DNA of 64,000 nucleotides from Heloderma charlesbogerti (lineage: Eukaryota > Chordata > Lepidosauria > Squamata > Helodermatidae). Where the stretch lies: the NCBI GenBank assembly GCA_026122225.1, contig JANEZZ010001850.1:868001-932000 (forward strand), in the 5' to 3' direction. This document shows, one piece after another, positions 45,968-56,273 of the stretch (the first letter of the stretch is position 1; the number at the start of each line of letters is the position of its first letter). The notes under the pieces are model-generated. The model worked only from the letters and a program-made list of their open reading frames with translations. It was not told where the DNA came from and did not search any database. Both the position numbers and the translations under genes were made by a program.

Positions 45968-46303
45968 GTGCACAATCCTTTTGGGATAGGCGGCCACCTC
46001 CAAACTCAGAGGTGACTGCCTATCTAATGCAGGTCAGCAGAAGTGTGGAGGGGATCATCTAGCTATTTTTCCATGTTTCTCTCTGTCTAGCTGCACTTAC
46101 AGCTAGACAGCCGATTTTGGCTGTCTAGCCGTGGGACCTTGGAATGCGGGAAGTGGCAGCCAGATGACACTTCTGAGTGCGGAGCTCGGTGCCATTCTGC
46201 ACTGTCTATGAGGCAGTGCGGGAGGGGGTGGAGGTCGGTTCTCAGGGAACCGACCTATCCTATGGCCATCTAGCTGCTGACTAGCGGCCATAGGATTGCA
46301 CCC
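45968..46303. mobile_element. Probable MITE with GTGCAATCC-type ends
   Basis: AGTGCACAATCC at the left and GGATTGCACC at the right are inverted. Internal short palindromes include GGATAGGCGGCCACCTC with GAGGTGACTGCCTATC, and GGCTGTCTAG pairs. Ends resemble the palindrome at 21271. Confidence 0.5.
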
Positions 46304-47890
46304 TAAGTGACTGAGAAAACAAATATAAGATCAAAATTATTCAATTAAAACTTTTGGCATAAGAGTACAACAAATGTTTTTTAAACAAGAACTAAAATCT
46401 GAAGTTAAAGTTTTGTTATCCTTCATGTTAAGGACATAGTTTGTTAATGTTCAGGTTGTACATCCGGAGCTCATCTCTTGCTTCCACTCTTCCAGGATTG
46501 GACGGTTTTTCTCCTGAAAACATTGCCAAATCAAAAAGGTTGTGTTCATCTAAACTGAAATGTCAACAGTACCTTGCTAAACTGTTGTCATCGTCATGAA
46601 TGCTAGTTTGTGGTTTTGAACATGGGTTATGTAGTTTTTTCATGATATTTCATATACAGATTGAACACCATGGTGTTATTGGCTGCCTATATCCACTGAG
46701 GAAAAAGTAGTTCCTAAAACTATTTTCTGAGCCCATTTTTTCTTGCTCACCTGGTACAAGCACAATCCGCTATAAAAGATGGAATTTTACAGAGAAACAT
46801 TTTATTCTGAGTAGTAGGTAGTGCATTTAACTCAGTGCAAAAATCATAGGGATGGTATTGTTCATCAACAAGGCAGATACACAGTGTGACATCATCTGTT
46901 GCCATGGATTCTGCACTCAACAGTCTGTAATCGTCAAGTAATATTCATGGTTGCTCTGCAGGCAAATCACTTCATATTGTTGTTTGACAATTACACAGTT
47001 TATAATTTTGGCCATTACTTCAAAGCACAGAGTGCTTTATGGTTTAAACCTTTCAGTGGGTAAGCTTGTGTTGCAACCCATGAAAGTAGGGTGGGGGGGC
47101 AAAAATCTCTTGGAAATTTACTGCTAATGAACAAGAAGTTAGAATAGAAAATGAACAAGGTTAACATTTTGGTGATTAAACTTCCACAAAGCATTTGACA
47201 TTTTCTAGTAAATTAATCTGCAAATTACATATCTCTCTGTGGAATTAGTGCTGTGACTCATTACATGGTGGCTCATGTAAAAAAAACAAAAACAAGGAAG
47301 CAGTCAATCCTGTCTATGGAAAGGCAGTCAAGTGAATTAAACTGCAGATGACTCAGGAACAACAACAGATTTTTTCCAGCAGTGCCCTTGTCTGCCACAC
47401 ATGCAGCTATCTGTTGTTTTAAACATCTAATCACTGCCCCAGTATCAAGTGATTTTTCTGCATTGCTTCCTTTATCAAATGTTGAATATAGGCATCTGAC
47501 TTTGATTGGGGTAAGGTGGGGGGAGATAGCAAGATGTAACAAGAGCATTTAAAGCAATGTTTTCTGAGCCACATGTATTTCATATTTCTGCTGCTGATGA
47601 TGATTTGTCTAAGTAGTAGTGTACCATCATTGCAATTTACAGCTGTTTCTTAATGGGCCTTTAAAATTTAACATTTCATTTCTGAAACTGTTCTGGAAGA
47701 AAAGAGTGCTGAAGAACTGGATGAGAACTGCTCTGTCACAGGGCTAATTCAAGGATGTAAAAATAATGACGAATTCTGTGGCACCTTAGAGACAAACATA
47801 TATTATTGGAGTGATATGAGTTTGGAGAGTGAGAGGAAGGAAAGGAAGGAAGAGAGGAGATATAATCAGCTTTAAGTTAGAGGTAGAGAG
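46304..47890. other. Unassigned intergenic stretch
   Basis: The part at 47762-47815 (GAATTCTGTGGCACCTTAGA, GACAAACATATATTATTGG) resembles a known reptile retroposon end that often carries GGTGCCAC. Otherwise nothing recognised. Confidence 0.35.
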
Positions 47891-48125
47891 TAGTATCCAA
47901 CTGTGCCCAGCGCTAGCACTAATGACGTTGCATTAGCATAAACCAACACTGGTCCAACATAACCAGCACTTGCTAGAGCAATGGGTAAACGCAGTGACTT
48001 GTGAAATTTCAGGGGAAATCGTCACTGTTTCCCATTATCCTAGCGAGTGTCAGTGACATTGCACAAGTGTTGGTTTACGCAAGCAAAATGTCGTTAGTGC
48101 TAGTGCTGGGGCAAATTTGGATTAC
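47891..48125. mobile_element. MITE with long imperfect terminal inverted repeats
   Basis: AGTATCCAACTGTGCCCAGC, then GCTAGCACTAATGACG and CATAAACCAACACT at the left match in reverse the right arm AGTGTTGGTTTACGC...GTCGTTAGTGCTAGTGC. Arms of about 65 bp; no coding capacity. Confidence 0.82.
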
Positions 48126-48165
48126 TGGCCCAGGGGCCAGTAATGCCAAGAAAGATATCTAAGAC

Positions 48166-48240
48166 TGCAGTCCTATACACATTTACTTGGGAGTCAGCCC
48201 ATTTGAGCTCTGTGAGACTTAATCTCCATGAGAGCATTTA
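48166..48240. repeat. MITE fragment
   Basis: GACTGCAGTCCTATACACAT with TTTACTTGGGAGTCAGCCC; same family as 12885 and 39264. A further trace is at 48512-48548. Confidence 0.55.
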
Positions 48241-48807
48241 TGCACACACGGCGCAAATTGTGTGGGGAGGGAGAGTGGGATGGTGCTCTGTAGCCCTGCC
48301 CCCTCCAGCGTGCTGTCATTTCCTCTTCCATGCTTTGGAAGGGGAACTTCTGCAGCACGAGGCCAGCTGTGTGCGCGCGCGTAGGCTCTCTGCCCAATTT
48401 AGACCCTAGGGGAGAGGAGGTGGGGCCAGCAGGCAAGGCCCCACTCTCCCACCTCGCACAATTTGCACAGCATCTGCCAGAACACCAAGGTAGGGCTTTA
48501 CATCTGAGTAAACATTTACAGGGTAGTAGTTGACAATCCTATGCATGTGGGAAGGGGGAGTGTAAGCAACTATTTGCAATTTTGATGTCCCTTGCCTCCT
48601 GCACCATAGACAGAGAGGCTCCAATGGACACATCAGTGGGAGAGAGGCAGGAAGAACTTGGCCAGGATTCAGTGTATAGTTTTTGAGAGCACACAGAGCA
48701 GCAACAAGATCTATCTGTTTGTATGTTCAGCCTGATCTTCATTTTCTGTGTTCAATCTCCATACTGCCTACTTTACTCTATTTCATTTGTGTGACATCAG
48801 CAAAGAG

Positions 48808-48997
48808 CTGCTAGGGAAAGTGGAAGGCAAAAGGAAGAGGGGCTGACCAAGGGCAAGATGGATGGATGATATTCTGGAGGTGACGGACTCGACCTTGGGG
48901 GAGCTGGGGGTGGCGACGGCCGACAGGAAGCTCTGGCGTGGGCTGGTCCATGAAGTCACGAAGAGTCGGAAGCGACTGACCGAATAAACAACAACAA
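48808..48997 (+). mobile_element. RTE-type LINE 3' end with 8-bp target duplication
   Basis: Plus-oriented copy of the subfamily at 45461: GGAAGAGGGGCTGACCAAGG to the tail CGACTGACCGAATAAACAAC and AACAA. GCAAAGAG flanks both sides exactly (48800-48807 and 48998-49005). Severely 5'-truncated (190 bp), the usual outcome of LINE insertion. Confidence 0.9.
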
Positions 48998-49384
48998 GCA
49001 AAGAGGAGTTTTGCAAGTCTATAGGGTGCCTTTCCTCTCTCACCTGGGTACATCTGCACTGGGCAATGAAGCTCATTCAGTGCATTTAAACTCCATGAGT
49101 CAGACTGTACTCACCATCACTGGTTGCATGCTGCTTCCTCATTGTACATTTGCAGGGACTTTTCCTCCTCTTGCCAGTTTAGTGCTACAGCAATATCCCA
49201 GGAAAGGAGCAAGTTCTGATATCCAAGTGCCAGCCTGCCCCCTCCTCTGTCACTCAAAGACTGTCTGACAGCAGACAGGCTCTACTAACTACTACTGAAA
49301 TTAAAATAATGAAGAATCATGTAACACCTTAAAATGAAATAATAATAATAATTAATATTATTTTCATAATATATTTGTTAGTTC

Positions 49385-50258
49385 TGGGCCCAGTGCTGTT
49401 TACCATCTTTATAAGTAGCTTGAATGAAGGATGCTTATCAGATTGCAGATGACACTAAACTGGGTGGAAACAGAAACAGGATTCAAAAGACTTTGATGGG
49501 ATGGAGAACTGGACCACAACTAACACAGTGAATTTCATCAAAGAGAAATGTGAAGTTCTGGTTTTAGGCAGGGAGAATCAGGTACACAAATCTGGATGGA
49601 TAATATCTGGCATGCCAGCAGTACATGTGAAGAGGATCTCAGGGTTTTAGTAGACCACAAGATAAACATGAGTCAGCAGCTAAAAAGGTGAATGCAGTTG
49701 GAAGTTAAATCAATAAAGGTATAGTGTCCAGATCACAAGAAGTAATGGTACTATTCTATTCTGCTTTGGTCAGACCTCATGTGGAGTCCTGTGTTCAGTT
49801 CTGGGCACTTCAGTTTAATCAGAATATCAATAAACTGGAATTCATCCAGAGGAGGGTAACAAAGATGGTAAAGGGGACTGAAGAACAAGTCCTAAGCGGA
49901 ACAGTTGAAGCCTGGAGAAGAGACGATAAGAGGCAATATCATAGCCATCTTCAGACATTTGAAGGGCTATAACATTTTCCCTGTTGCTTCAGATGATAGG
50001 ACCTGAACCTATGGGTTCAGATTACAAGAAAAAGGATTTCAATTAAACAATTAGGAAGACGTTCCTCATGCTACAAGCTATTTAACTGTGGAACAGATTG
50101 CATTGGAAAGTGGTGGACTCTCCTTCACTAGACATTTTTAAGAAGAACCCAGTTAAAGAGGGGGATGCTGTAGTAGTGGATTTCCTGCATTGTTAGAGGG
50201 ATTGACTAGATTACCTTTGGGTTCCCTTCCAACCATGTGGTTCTAAGGTTCCATAAGA
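49385..50258 (+). mobile_element. CR1 LINE, RT C-terminus and 3' end
   Basis: Frames give LGPVLFTIFI (49388), ADDTKLGG (about 49447), CEVLVLGRE (about 49550) and WKVVDSPSLDIFKKN near the end (about 50106). The last part GAGGGATTGACTAGATTACC, then TTTGGGTTCCCTTCCAACC is a standard CR1 tail. Many stops and small deletions; inactive and 5'-truncated. Confidence 0.9.
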
Positions 50259-51149
50259 GTCTTTGTTGTTTTTGCTGTAACAGACTTACATGGCTACTCA
50301 TCTGGGGTGAAACAGACTTGATTTTTATAATGAGTTGATTTCAAGGATATTATCCCAAAGTATAGTCTCTAAGAAAGTTTAATCAGCAAAAGGGTTAAAA
50401 TGTATGCATGGGGGAACAATAATATTTAATTACCTAATGTAACAAGGCTCTTTTCGCAGAGCTCCACAAAAAAACTCGCCTTGTCTGAGACATATCAGCA
50501 TAATAACTGCAGTGTGCAAGGATTGTCACCTTCCAAACTGGTGCTTTTGAGAGTACACAGACGGAACAGGCATGCCATCTTGATGGTGGTGATAGCAAAT
50601 GTCAACAAGTTAACAGACTGCAAAAGCAAACTGTAGCAGTGGCTTTTTGCCAGTTATTTGCTTAAGAGATGCTGGTGGAGAGACGTTGAGAGGAAAATTC
50701 AGCGCAGTACTGATGTTTGATACGAGCTACGGGAGACTATCTGTTGCTGGATTTGTGGAGAGCTGATTTTCTAAAAGAGAAAGGTTGTTCTTTCCCACAC
50801 CCATCCCCTAGTGTGTCACAGTTGCCATATGCCATTGACAAAATTAGGCTGTAAACTGTAGCAGGGTGTTAGTCACAACCCACTATAATTAAGACTGCAT
50901 AACAGTGGTATTTGATTCATATAATCCTTAACTCTTCCCCATTTCCCAAATTCTTACTTTTACAGAATATTAAAACTAGTTTATTTACTTCCCCTACCCG
51001 CCCCCCAAAACCTAGTACATAAGCATGTTTACTTAGAAGTCCCAAGTGGCTTAGGTCAGCTGCTTATTAGGAAGAGACCTTGTCCAAGTAATAGCTCTCA
51101 GATTTCAACATCATGCTGTTACCACCCAACTGAATGCGTCCAACTTAAA
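50259..51149. other. Unassigned stretch
   Basis: Starts with TTTTTGCTGTAACAGACTTA and CATGGCTACTCATC, the style of an old reptile retroposon end. The remainder has no recognised gene or repeat. Confidence 0.35.
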
Positions 51150-51535
51150 AGTCTAGTGATGTGTCCCCTGATCCATCCCAGTGTGTCAAAGGGATGGAGT
51201 GCATCCATCCACCTGGTGTGCTGCCCCCACCGCCACAAACTCCACATGTACTGTACATGCAGAGACAGAATATCTGAATGCTGTCTACACACATACAGTT
51301 CCAGTGCATGTAGGTGAAAATCACATGGTTGATTTTCCTCATGAAATGGGGTTATCAACCACGTGGTGCTCACCTATGTGCATGGAACTCGATCTGTGTA
51401 GATGGCATTCACATGTTTAATTGTTACATGCACGTGCAGAAATGGCAGAAGTGTGTAAGGTGGATGGGGAGCAGCTACATGCATGCACTTCCCTCCTTGT
51501 GCTGGGTTGGATCATAAGAGGTGTATCATCTGACC
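51150..51535. mobile_element. Large palindromic MITE
   Basis: Left arm (GTGATGTGTCCCCTGATCC, GGATGGAGTGCATCC, CTACACACATACAGTTCCAG, AAAATCACATGGTTGAT) pairs in reverse with right arm (ATCAACCACGTGGTGCTCAC, GAACTCGATCTGTGTAG, GCACTTCCCTCC, GGATCATAAGAGGTG). Arms are about 170-190 bp with many mismatches, so the element is old. Three overlapping open frames across it are by-products. Confidence 0.75.
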
Positions 51536-52102
51536 TGGCCCCAAGGTTCCAACATATTCCACGATCCCACTATGAAATGGAAGCTAGGGCGGAGCTAAGC
51601 AGGTGGGACAGCTTAGTTTCTAGTCATTTCCATTGAGTGGAATGGGACAAAGTAAATGGGTTTCCTGAAGGGACACAGTTGGAAGGGGGCAAAACCTGCT
51701 CCTGCCTCCAGACTCTGCGGTTACCACCAAAAGTAGCATATTTAGCTACCACCCTAAATGACATGAGTGCCTTTACTTTCTCTCATGATTGAATGGCTGC
51801 CATTCATTCCTATGTGGAAAATAAAGCACAGCACTTGGGAATGCTGTTGTCTGGTAAGTAAGGGCAAACCATAGCCTCTACCCCCTAACACTGGCCACCC
51901 TACAGGGATCCTGCAGGGATGGGTGGGGTGGTGCTACACATCTGTTTGCAGAGAGCATGACAACCTCAGGGGCCTTTGAAATATACAAGCTTTCTCTTTG
52001 CTACTCCAGCTTGTCATAATGATTCTGGTACTCAGATATATAACGTGCACATTTCAGGGTGAAAGAAATATAAAGAGGTAGATACCAATATCTGAGACAG
52101 CC
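51536..52102. other. Unassigned intergenic stretch
   Basis: A small inverted pair, ATGGAAGCTAG and CTAGTCATTTCCAT (51577-51634), is the only structure noted. Confidence 0.35.
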
Positions 52103-52240
52103 TTCCCCAAATTGACACCCTCCAGATGTGCTGGGTTACAACTCCCATCATCCACATCCAGGACACCCAATTGCTATGCTGTGTGGGGATAATAGGAGTT
52201 GTAGTAACACATCTGGAGGACACCAGGTTGGGAAGACTGA
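52103..52240. mobile_element. hAT-like MITE
   Basis: CAGCCTTCCCCAAATTGACA at the left and GACACCAGGTTGGGAAGACT at the right, with inner arms TTACAACTCCCATCATCC and ATAATAGGAGTTGTAG. Confidence 0.75.
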
Positions 52241-52564
52241 TCAGGGATTTAAACAGCCCATAAATATATTAAAGGGACATGGTATACTATGATGTCTAAT
52301 AAGACTGGTGTAGAAAAGTAATTTCATCCCTTTCATGTGAAATTCCAAGGGAAACTACTAGCACAGACAGCTAGCCCAGATATCTTCCTGTCACAGCTTC
52401 AGAACTGTATCTTATTAAGTAACCTCTTCCCCTTGCAGGGAGTTAGGGGTGGAACAGGTTCCCCACTGGAGTAGCCTGAAACTCCATGCTTGGTCGTGCT
52501 ATACTTTCACCACCATAGACAGTAATCCCCTTTATCAGCCAGCCCAGCCCTGTGAGTTTCCTGC

Positions 52565-52720
52565 TAGTTATTATTTATAGGATTTATAAACTGCTCTTCA
52601 GTTCAAACTCCCAAAGCAATGTATATATAATTAAAATATCAATATCAAACCCTTAAAAACACCCATAAAATATCACACAAATAAAACCACAAAAAGACAA
52701 TAAACAACACAGAGGGACTA
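52565..52720 (-). mobile_element. Retroposon 3' tail, reverse orientation
   Basis: TATTTATAGGATTTATAAAC, then TGCTCTTCAGTTCAAACTCC and an A-rich run, the same layout as at 16370 and 28160. Confidence 0.45.
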
Positions 52721-52756
52721 GTCCCTAAATGCACTGGTGAACAGAATTGTTTGTAC

Positions 52757-52978
52757 TTATTTATTTATTGCATTTATATCCTGCCTTTATATCCTGCAAG
52801 GAACCCAAGGCAGCTCACATTATCCTCCTCCTTCTCTCCATTTTATCCTCACAACAACCACCCTGTGAGGTAGGTTGGGCTGAGAGTCTGTGACTGGCCC
52901 AAAGTCACCCAGTGAGCTTCCGTGGCTGAGTGGGGACTAGAACCCAGATCTCCCGGCTCCCATTACACCACTCTGGCT
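52757..52978 (-). mobile_element. Sauria/Squam-type SINE, reverse orientation
   Basis: Starts with TTATTTATTTATTGCATTTA (tail), then CCCAAGGCAGCTCACATTAT, TTTATCCTCACAACAACC, CCCTGTGAGGTAGGTTGGG and the reversed head AGAACCCAGATCTCCCGGC. The best example of this family in the window together with 60367. Confidence 0.9.
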
Positions 52979-53626
52979 TAAAAATGGTATTTCAAGGCCA
53001 AGATAAACAAACAGCCCTTGGAAGGGTGTTCGAAGGCTCTGGAGCTACAGCTAAAGAGGACCTGTTTCTCATGGAAGCCCTTCTGTCTACCACATAAGCT
53101 GGAATTTGAATCGTGGCCTCATTAGCTGATGTTAAGTTTGGGGGAGAGTGATACGGGAGGAAGGTACACCCTGAGATAGCCAGATGTTACCCACCTTCCC
53201 AGCTGAAATGGCTGTCAGAGACACTGTCCCATGATCTCCCTAATACTGGTGTCTTTTCCATATTCACACTGGTTCTTCTACCAAAAGATGTGATGAAAGA
53301 ATATAACGTACAATTAATCAATAGCCAAATTGAACCAATTAACACATCACAACAAAGCCTGTCCAGGAGAAGGAATAACTTGGGGAAGGCAAAATAAAAT
53401 AAAATAAACATCTGCCAGTCTAACAGCCAATTACAGCTAAAATTAAAAACATAATAATTCCAGCTCTCATAAAGAGTGATCATCCAGAGCCCAGTGTGCT
53501 CCTTTACCCAAGTCAGTGGATGGTAGGATTGTATCACCTGCCTACTCACAACTGCCACTGGCTTAGGTGGAGACTGGGCCTTTTATAGGCCTGGATCCTG
53601 CTTCTCACCCCAAATCTGTGAGATCC
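52979..53626. other. Unassigned intergenic stretch
   Basis: The minus-strand frame 53187-53558 (123 codons) is rich in Phe and Leu and has no recognised domain; taken as chance. Confidence 0.35.
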
Positions 53627-53639
53627 CAGGCTAAATCTT

Positions 53640-54805
53640 TGTTGTTGTTCAGTCGTGTCCGACTCTTCGTGACCCCATGGACCATAGCACGACAGGCCTT
53701 CCTGTCCTGCACTCTCTCCTGGAGTGTGCTCAAGTTCATATTCATTGCATCGGTGATGCTATCTAGCCATCTCATCCTCTGCCGTCCCCTTCTCCTTTTG
53801 CCTTCAGTCTTTCCCAGCATCAGGGTCTTTTCCAGAGAGTTTTCTCTTCGCATTAGGTGGCCAAAATATTTGAGCTTCAGCTTCAGTATCTGTCCTTCCA
53901 ATGAGCACTCAGGGTTGATTTCCTTTAGGATGGACTGATTGGACCTCCTTGCAGTCCAGGGGACTCGTAAGAGTCTTCTCCAGCACCACAGTTCGAAAGC
54001 ATCAGTTCTTCGGCGCTCAGCCTTCCTTATAGTCCAGCTCTCACAGCCATACATTACTACTGGGAAAACCATAGCTTTGATTAGACGGACCTTTGTCGGC
54101 AAGGTGATGTCTCTGCTTCTTACTATGCTGTCTAGGTTTGCCATAGCTTTCCTCCCAAGGAGCAAGCGTCTTTTAATTTCATGGCTACAGTCACCGTCTG
54201 CGGTGATCTTGGAGCCCAAGAAAGTAAAATCTGTCACTGCTTCCATTTCTTCCCCTTCTATATGCCAGGAAGTGATGGGGCCAGATGCCATGATCTTCGT
54301 TTTTTTAATGTTGAGTTTCAAACCAGCTTTTGCACTCTCCTCTTTCACCCTCAACAAGAGGCTCTTGAGATCCTCTTCGCTTTCTGCCATTAGGGTGGTA
54401 TCGTCTGCATATCGGAGGTTGTTGATAATTCTCCCGGCAATCTTAATTCCGACCTCTGATTCATCCAACCCGGCATTTCTCATGATGTACTCTGCATATA
54501 AGTTAAATAAGCAGGGTGACAATATGCAGCCTTGTCGTACTCCTTTCCCAATTTTGAACCACTCGGTTGTTCCATGTCTGGTTCTTACTGTTGCTTCTTG
54601 ACCCTCGTACAGGTTTCTCAGGAGACAGGTAAGGTGGTCTGGTACTCCCATCACTTTAAGAATTTGCCACAGTTTGTTGTGATCCACACAATCAAAGGCT
54701 TTAGCGTAGTCAATGAAGCAGAAATAGACGTTTTTCTGGAATTCTCTTGCTTTCTCCATGATGCAGCGAATGTTGGCGATTTGATCTCTAGTTCCTCTGC
54801 CTCTT
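53640..54805 (-). pseudogene. BovB ORF2, RT catalytic and C-terminal part
   Basis: Continues after the frameshift with RGRGTRDQIANIRCIMEKAR. Landmarks: YFCFIDYAKAFDCVDHNKLW (about 54723-54664), KGVRQGCILSPCLFNLYAEY (about 54552-54490) and RYADDTTLMAESEED, the YADD active site, at about 54410. These are followed by LNIKKTKIMASGPITSWHIE and the C-terminal blocks YGCESWTIRKAE, AFELWCWRRLLRVPW, KLKYFGHLMRRENSLEK and KTRLNN-like end. No internal stop is present. The frame runs through the AAC tail and leaves the element, ending at 53605. Codons match the BovB family closely, so the part is young. Confidence 0.94.
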
Positions 54806-56258
54806 CAAACCCAGCTTGTACTTCCGGTAGTTCTCGGTTCGCATACTGCTGAAGCCTAGCTTGTAGGATTTTGAGCATCACCTTGCTGGCATGTGAAATG
54901 AGCGCAATTGTGCGGTAGTTTGAACACTCTTTGGCGTTGCCCTTCTTTGGAATTGGAATGTAAACTGACCTTTTCCAGTCTTGTGGCCACTGTTGAGTGT
55001 TCCAGATTTGTTGGCATATTGAATGCAGCACTTTAACAGCATCATCTTTTAGGATTTTAAATAGCTCGGCTGGAATACTGTCATCTCCGCTAGCTTTGTT
55101 GTTACTAATGCTTCCTAAGGCCCACTTGACTTCACTCTCGAGGATGTCCGGCTCAAGTTCAGTGACCGCACTATCATGGCTATCAGGGACATTCAGATCT
55201 TTCCTGTATAGTTCTTCTGTGTATTCTTTCCACCTCTTCTTAATCTCATCTGCTTCTGTTAGGTCCCTGCCTTCTTTGTCCTTTATCATGCCCGTCTTTG
55301 CACAAAACGTTCCCTTGAGATCTCCAATTTTCTTGAAGAGATCTCCAGTCTTTCCCATTCTGTTGTTTTCCTCGATTTCTTTGCATTGTTCATTTAAGAA
55401 GGCCTTCTTGTCTCTCCTTGCAATTCTCTGGAACTCTGCATTCAGTTGGATATATCTTCCCCTTTCTCCCTTGCTTTTCGCTTCCCTTCTTTCCTCAGCT
55501 ACTTGTAAAGCCTCATCAGACAGCCACTTGGCTTTCTTGCATTTCTTTTTCTTTGGGATGGATTTCGTTGCTGCCTCCTGAACAATGTTACGGACCTCCG
55601 TCCATAGTTCCTCGGGCACTCTGTCTATCAGGTCTAATCCCTGAAATCTATTCCTCACCTCCACTGTATATTCATAAGGGATATGATTTAGGTCATACCT
55701 GAATGGTTTAGTGGTTTTCCCTACGTTCTTCAATTTAAGCTGAAATTTTGCAACAAGAAGCTCATGATCTGAGCCACAGTCAGCTCCAGGTCTTGTTTTT
55801 ACTGACTGTATAGAGCTTCTCCATCTTTGACTGCAAAGGACATAATCAATCTGATTTTGATATTGACCATCTGGTGATGTCCAGAGTCGCCTCTTGTGCT
55901 GTTGGAAAAGAGTATTTGCTATGATCAGCGTGTTCTCCTGGCAAAACTCTATTAGCTTTTGTCCTGCTTCATTTTGTGCACCAAGGCCATGCCTGCCTGT
56001 TATCCCAGTGATTTCTTGACTTCCTACTTTCGCATTCCTATCGCCTATGATGAAGAGGACATCTTTTTTTGGTGTTAGTTCTAGAAGGTGTTGTAGGTCT
56101 TCATAGAACCGATCAACCTCAGCTTCTTCAGCATCAGTGGTTGGGGCATAGACTTGAATTACTGTGATGTTGAATGGTTTGCCTTGGATTCGTACTGACA
56201 TCATTCTATCGTTTTTGAGATTGTACCCCAGTACTGCTTTTCCCACCCTTTTGTTGAC
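54792..56258 (-). pseudogene. BovB ORF2, endonuclease and N-terminal RT part
   Basis: An APE-type endonuclease and the start of reverse transcriptase, used for target-primed insertion. The frame enters from the truncated 5' end (no own start). Motifs: VIQVYAPTTDAEEAEVDRFY (about 56165-56105), GDRNAKVG (about 56047-56024, where GD[WF]N is usual, so the aromatic residue is replaced by Arg), GSDHELL (SDH catalytic motif, about 55783-55763), then the RT palm lead-in SNYRTIALISHASK (about 54937). It ends in frame at about 54806, after NRELPEVQAGF, where one base appears missing; beyond this the frame reads meaningless sequence to 54651. Confidence 0.93.
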
Positions 56259-56273
56259 TACAGGCTAAATCTT

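Larger units (their letters stand above)
53640..56260 (-). mobile_element. BovB (RTE clade) LINE, 2.6 kb, with perfect 13-bp target duplication
   Basis: CAGGCTAAATCTT lies on both sides (53627-53639 and 56261-56273). Between them is one RTE-clade element in minus orientation with a (GTT)n/(AAC)n 3' tail and the CAGTCGTGTCCGACTC 3' end. The 5' end is cut inside the endonuclease domain. One frameshift near 54806 is the only clear coding break. BovB is the LINE family well known for patchy distribution and proposed horizontal transfer between squamates and ruminants. The nearly open frame and perfect duplication point to a young insertion. Confidence 0.95.

Noticed and set aside
53187..53558. 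123-codon minus-strand open frame
   Set aside because: No start context, domain or repeat-family match; composition is that of AT-rich non-coding DNA.
53939..54601. 220-codon plus-strand open frame
   Set aside because: It lies antisense to the BovB reverse transcriptase; its length follows from codon bias of the real minus-strand frame.
54997..55581. 194-codon plus-strand open frame
   Set aside because: Antisense to the BovB endonuclease/RT frame and without any motif of its own.
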